From: an uncultured bacterium | GTDB lineage: Bacteria; Cyanobacteriota; Vampirovibrionia; Gastranaerophilales; Gastranaerophilaceae | Assembly (NCBI GenBank): GCA_905215335.1 | Contig: CAJMPQ010000016.1 | Location: 1 to 36,639 of the forward strand | Direction: 5' to 3' | Length of the DNA stretch: 36,639 bases | Shown here: in pieces, positions 34,258 through 36,639 of the stretch | How positions within the stretch are numbered: the first letter of the stretch is position 1 | Layout: every line of letters starts with the position of its first letter | The notes under the pieces: model-generated | The model's database searches: none | What the model saw: only the letters and a program-made list of their open reading frames with translations | Told to the model about the DNA's origin: nothing | Program-made: the position numbers and the translations under genes

Positions 34258-34347
34258 TTACTATATTTGTAATAATTTTAACAAAACTTTACATTTAAAA
34301 ATGGCTTCTAAGCCTTTAATATCAAGGGTTTTTATTTTAAAAAATAG

Positions 34348-34383
34348 AAAAAAAATAAAAAGTTCAATCTTTGGATTGAACTT
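34348..34383 (-). terminator. Minus-strand hairpin followed by a T-rich tract
   Basis: Read leftward: AAGTTCAATC, loop CAAA, GATTGAACTT, then TTTTATTTTTTTT. That is a 10-bp perfect stem with a U-rich tail in the minus direction. There is no annotated minus-strand gene directly upstream of it. Confidence 0.65.
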
Positions 34384-34480
34384 AAATTTATCAATTTACA
34401 AACCGAAATATTCATATCTTTTTTATTAAGTTTCATTTACATTTATTCATGAAGTTATAAAATTTAATACAATATTTATT

Positions 34481-34684
34481 ATGATTAAAAATAACGTATC
34501 TGAATTTATTGGTAAAAGAAAGACAACAATAGCAGAAACCGCAAGGCTTGCTAATGTTTCATATAATACTATTTATAATTTATATTATGACAAAACAAAA
34601 AGTATTGAGTTTGAAACTTTGAATAAATTATGTTTTGTTCTAAATTGTAATCCGAATGATTTATTTACTTATACAGAAGATTAA
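34481..34684 (+). CDS. Small Cro/C1-type helix-turn-helix protein
   Basis: A 67-residue stand-alone DNA-binding domain of the Xre/Cro type. KTTIAETARLANVSYNTIYNLYY is the helix-turn-helix and KSIEFETLNKLCFVLNCNPNDLFTY the typical third and fourth helices. Single-domain proteins of this kind are common small regulators. TACAAT (34468-34473) ends seven bases before the ATG and no Shine-Dalgarno sequence is visible, suggesting a leaderless transcript. Its target is unknown; the paired ACATGT palindromes upstream are candidates. Confidence 0.8.
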   Translation: MIKNNVSEFIGKRKTTIAETARLANVSYNTIYNLYYDKTKSIEFETLNKLCFVLNCNPNDLFTYTED

Positions 34685-34702
34685 ATAGAATAATTTATAC
34701 TT

Positions 34703-34734
34703 AAAAGGCACCGATTTTTTAATCGGTGCCTTTT
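34703..34734. terminator. Bidirectional terminator
   Basis: AAAAGGCACCGATT, loop TTTT, AATCGGTGCCTTTT: a perfect 14-bp stem with A and T runs on the two sides, between the convergent HTH and phosphofructokinase genes. Confidence 0.93.
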
Positions 34735-34752
34735 GGAGTATTTTGTCAAAGA

Positions 34753-36435
34753 TTAAACAGATGCTAATTCTTTGCTTCTTTCAAGTTGTAATGTAACTGT
34801 TGTGATATCACATACAGAGCTTGGTCCGAAGTATTGGATTGCGCCTGGGAATAAATATCTATCATTCATTGCCCAATCTTCTCTGTTTTCTTCTAGTTTT
34901 TTGAATACAGGTCCATCAAGTTTTACTAATGCTTTTTGGATAACTGGTTTCATTTCACCGTGACGTTTTTCCATGTTCATCATCATTGTTAGAGGAACAC
35001 CGCCTGCAATCCATTGATCAGCTGGTTGAGTTAAGTTTCTAACTGATGATAAGTAACCTGTTAAACCATTAGAAATTAATGCAAATGCATTGTAACCTAA
35101 TGAGTAGCAGTAGTCAGCATCAAAGTTTGATGGGAATGCACAACGACCTTCATAACCGAAGAAGTGTGATTGTGCTGAGAATTTACCATTGTATTTATTT
35201 TGAGCTTTTAATTCGCTAAGTCTAGCTGAAATCATTTCAATTAAAAGTTTTTCTGTTTCAATTTTAGAAACTTGAACGTTACCGTGTGGGTCACGATCTG
35301 CTAATAATTGTTCTTTGATTAAAGCTGGTAATGAAGCATAAACTTTAGCGTTTTCTGCATCTAATTTGTTTTCTACGATAGCGAACTTATCTTTCATAGA
35401 AGCTGCATTAACGAAACTAGCTTCAGTTTCAAGAGTTGCCATAATATCGTTTAGGTTAGAAATCATTGAACCCATTTCAGGAATAAATTCGATTAAACCT
35501 TCTGGGATAACAGCGATACCGAAGTTTTTACCGTTTTCAGAACGTCTAACAATGATATCTGTCATATAATCAATGATTGATGCTAATGACATTTTTTTAG
35601 CTTCAACTTCTTCAGAAATTAAAGTGATATTTGGTTGAGATTGAAGAGCTGCTTCTAAAGCTACGTGAGAAGCACTTCTACCCATAATTTTAATAAAGTG
35701 CCAATATTTTTTAGCTGAGTTAGCATCTCTTTCGATGTTACCGATAAGTTCTGCATAAGTTTTTGTAGCTGTATCGAAACCGAATGAAATTTCGATTTGT
35801 TCATTTTTCAAGTCGCCATCGATTGTTTTAGGACATCCGATAACTTGGATACCTGCGTTATTTTTAACGAACCATTCAGCTAATAAAGCTGCGTTAGTGT
35901 TAGAATCGTCACCACCGATAATTACAACTGCAGAAATTCCTAATTTTTGGCATACTGCTAATGATTTTTGGAATTGTTCTTCAGTTTCTAATTTTGTTCT
36001 ACCAGAACCGATGATATCGAAACCACCTGTGTTTCTGTAATCATTGATAAATTCATCTGTGAATTCTACATATTTACCTTCGATAATACCAGAAGGACCA
36101 CCTAAGAATCCGTAAACTTTGCTAGATGAATTTGCTTTTTTTACAGCATCATATAAACCTGCAATAACGTTGTGACCACCAGGAGCTTGACCACCTGATA
36201 GGATTACACCAACGTTTCTAGCTTCTGATGTTTTTGTTGAAGATGAAGCTTTGAAAGTTACAGTTGGTTTGCCGTAAGTATTAGCAAATAATTTTTTAAT
36301 TTCTTCTTGATCTCTAACAGATTGAGTAGCAGATCCTTCAACCATTTCTAATGAGTTTACACCGTTTTGTAAGCTCAAAGGAAGTTTTGGTTGATACTTT
36401 AATCTTTCAATTTGTAATGGTGAAAGTTTTGTCAT
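34753..36435 (-). CDS. pfp: Diphosphate--fructose-6-phosphate 1-phosphotransferase (long form)
   Basis: The 560-residue enzyme phosphorylates fructose 6-phosphate using PPi, and is reversible. GVILSGGQAPGGHNVI near residue 78 is the family entry motif. IIGGDDSNTNAALLA has Asp where ATP-dependent enzymes carry Gly (GGDG), the known PPi-specificity mark. CPKTIDGDLKN holds the catalytic Asp pair, and MGRSASHVALE is the substrate loop. At 560 residues it belongs to the long plant-beta-like group. AAAGGAAAGGATG lies upstream of the ATG, and an imperfect palindrome lies further upstream. With tpiA it points to PPi-based glycolysis. Confidence 0.93.
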   Translation of the reverse strand: MTKLSPLQIERLKYQPKLPLSLQNGVNSLEMVEGSATQSVRDQEEIKKLFANTYGKPTVTFKASSSTKTSEARNVGVILSGGQAPGGHNVIAGLYDAVKKANSSSKVYGFLGGPSGIIEGKYVEFTDEFINDYRNTGGFDIIGSGRTKLETEEQFQKSLAVCQKLGISAVVIIGGDDSNTNAALLAEWFVKNNAGIQVIGCPKTIDGDLKNEQIEISFGFDTATKTYAELIGNIERDANSAKKYWHFIKIMGRSASHVALEAALQSQPNITLISEEVEAKKMSLASIIDYMTDIIVRRSENGKNFGIAVIPEGLIEFIPEMGSMISNLNDIMATLETEASFVNAASMKDKFAIVENKLDAENAKVYASLPALIKEQLLADRDPHGNVQVSKIETEKLLIEMISARLSELKAQNKYNGKFSAQSHFFGYEGRCAFPSNFDADYCYSLGYNAFALISNGLTGYLSSVRNLTQPADQWIAGGVPLTMMMNMEKRHGEMKPVIQKALVKLDGPVFKKLEENREDWAMNDRYLFPGAIQYFGPSSVCDITTVTLQLERSKELASV

Positions 36436-36455
36436 TTAAATCATCCTTTCCTTTT

Positions 36456-36486
36456 GTACTATTTAGGTATACATGCTATATAGTAC
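36456..36486. promoter_or_regulatory. Imperfect palindrome upstream of pfp
   Basis: GTACTATTTAG, 9 bases, CTATATAGTAC: ten of eleven positions pair. It lies 20-50 bases before the pfp start, where an operator or leader hairpin would be expected. Confidence 0.35.
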
Positions 36487-36572
36487 TACAAAAATACAAA
36501 ACTAGAAAATAATGAGCTAAGTACATAAAATATGTTATTGGTATTTTAAATAACTATTTTTTACAAAAGAGG

Positions 36573-36606
36573 GGTTCGGGGAGAATACTCCCTGATAACT
36601 CGAACC
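36573..36606. other. Compact two-stem structure near the window's right edge
   Basis: GGTTCG (36573-36578) pairs with CGAACC (36601-36606). Inside, GGGAG (36579-36583) pairs with CTCCC (36588-36592) around an AATA loop, leaving an 8-base one-sided bulge TGATAACT. This is a folded-RNA-like arrangement. I do not recognise it as tRNA, tmRNA, RNase P or SRP RNA. A structured RNA or terminator is possible; the window ends 33 bases later. Confidence 0.4.
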
Positions 36607-36639
36607 ATTTGATCACGCGTGTTTTTCTTTTTCCGTCTA

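Larger units (their letters stand above)
34135..34480. other. 346-base spacer with paired ACATGT palindromes and a hairpin
   Basis: This spacer separates the divergent Ycf45-like and HTH genes. It contains TACATGTAT twice (34228-34236 and 34249-34257) exactly 21 bases apart, i.e. two helical turns, each with an ACATGT palindrome. It also contains a strong hairpin at 34360-34383. An 80-codon plus-strand frame here has a Tyr/Ile-rich, unlikely composition and is crossed by the hairpin; I do not call it a gene. Confidence 0.5.

Noticed and set aside
34187..34429. 80-codon plus-strand open frame
   Set aside because: Its composition is Tyr/Ile/Lys from AT-rich DNA. It is crossed by a strong hairpin and the operator pair, and it has no Shine-Dalgarno sequence.
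36560..36639. Possible tRNA or tmRNA end
   Set aside because: GGTTCG resembles a T-arm, but the CCA end, acceptor stem and anticodon arm are missing. Only a two-stem structure is supported.
1..36639. CRISPR array, IS element or prophage
   Set aside because: No regularly spaced repeats, transposase motifs, integrase or phage structural genes were seen. The only close repeats are pilin leaders, the 33-base repeats and short operators.

Overview
The window looks like a chromosomal segment from a low-GC, Gram-negative, cyanobacterium-related non-photosynthetic bacterium, most likely a gut-type Vampirovibrionia/Melainabacteria lineage such as Gastranaerophilales. This placement is an inference, with no database search behind it. 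It rests on a Ycf45-type R3H-domain ATPase (a family typical of cyanobacteria and plastids), a long PPi-dependent phosphofructokinase, MEP-pathway IspD, outer-membrane features (usher, heptosyltransferase-like enzyme) and very AT-rich DNA. No rRNA, tRNA, transposase, phage gene or CRISPR array was recognised.

Region 1 (1-8.1 kb) is a surface-fibre locus resembling the alternate (CS1/TcfC-like) chaperone-usher pili. On the minus strand lie a possible tip subunit, a PapD-like chaperone, two pilin-like proteins and an outer-membrane usher. The usher is split into two reading frames by a -1 shift at two adjacent slippery heptamers. Two more exported proteins are encoded divergently at 6.3-7.6 kb, and a small exported repeat protein follows. 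A truncated gene, possibly a HAD-type hydrolase, enters at the left edge.

Region 2 (8.2-11.6 kb) is a sulfur module. An ArsR-family repressor is divergent from a four-domain CoA-disulfide-reductase/rhodanese/TusA/DsrE fusion, which is followed by a QueD-like protein with a zinc ribbon. Near-identical palindromes sit on both divergent promoters.

Region 3 (11.6-13.4 kb, minus strand) holds three poorly characterised genes: a possible clan-CD-like His/Cys protein and two GNAT-like proteins.

Region 4 (13.5-19.4 kb, plus strand) is a wall and division operon: murC, murB, ddl, ftsQ-like, a polyprenyl diphosphate synthase and lepB. The genes are tightly packed or overlapping.

Region 5 (19.4-29.5 kb) is mixed housekeeping and signalling: a nucleotidyltransferase-like protein, HD-domain proteins, ketopantoate reductase, ispD, thiL, a GAF-GGDEF-HD-GYP protein, a GT9 heptosyltransferase-like enzyme, rsmD and tpiA.

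Region 6 (29.6-32.3 kb) is a tandem array of four type IV pilin-like (pseudopilin) genes. Region 7 (32.5-36.6 kb) holds the Ycf45-like ATPase, a 67-residue HTH protein and the PPi-dependent phosphofructokinase. A compact inverted-repeat structure lies at the right edge. Several genes have a -10 box only 6-9 nt from the start codon and no Shine-Dalgarno sequence, which suggests leaderless mRNAs.
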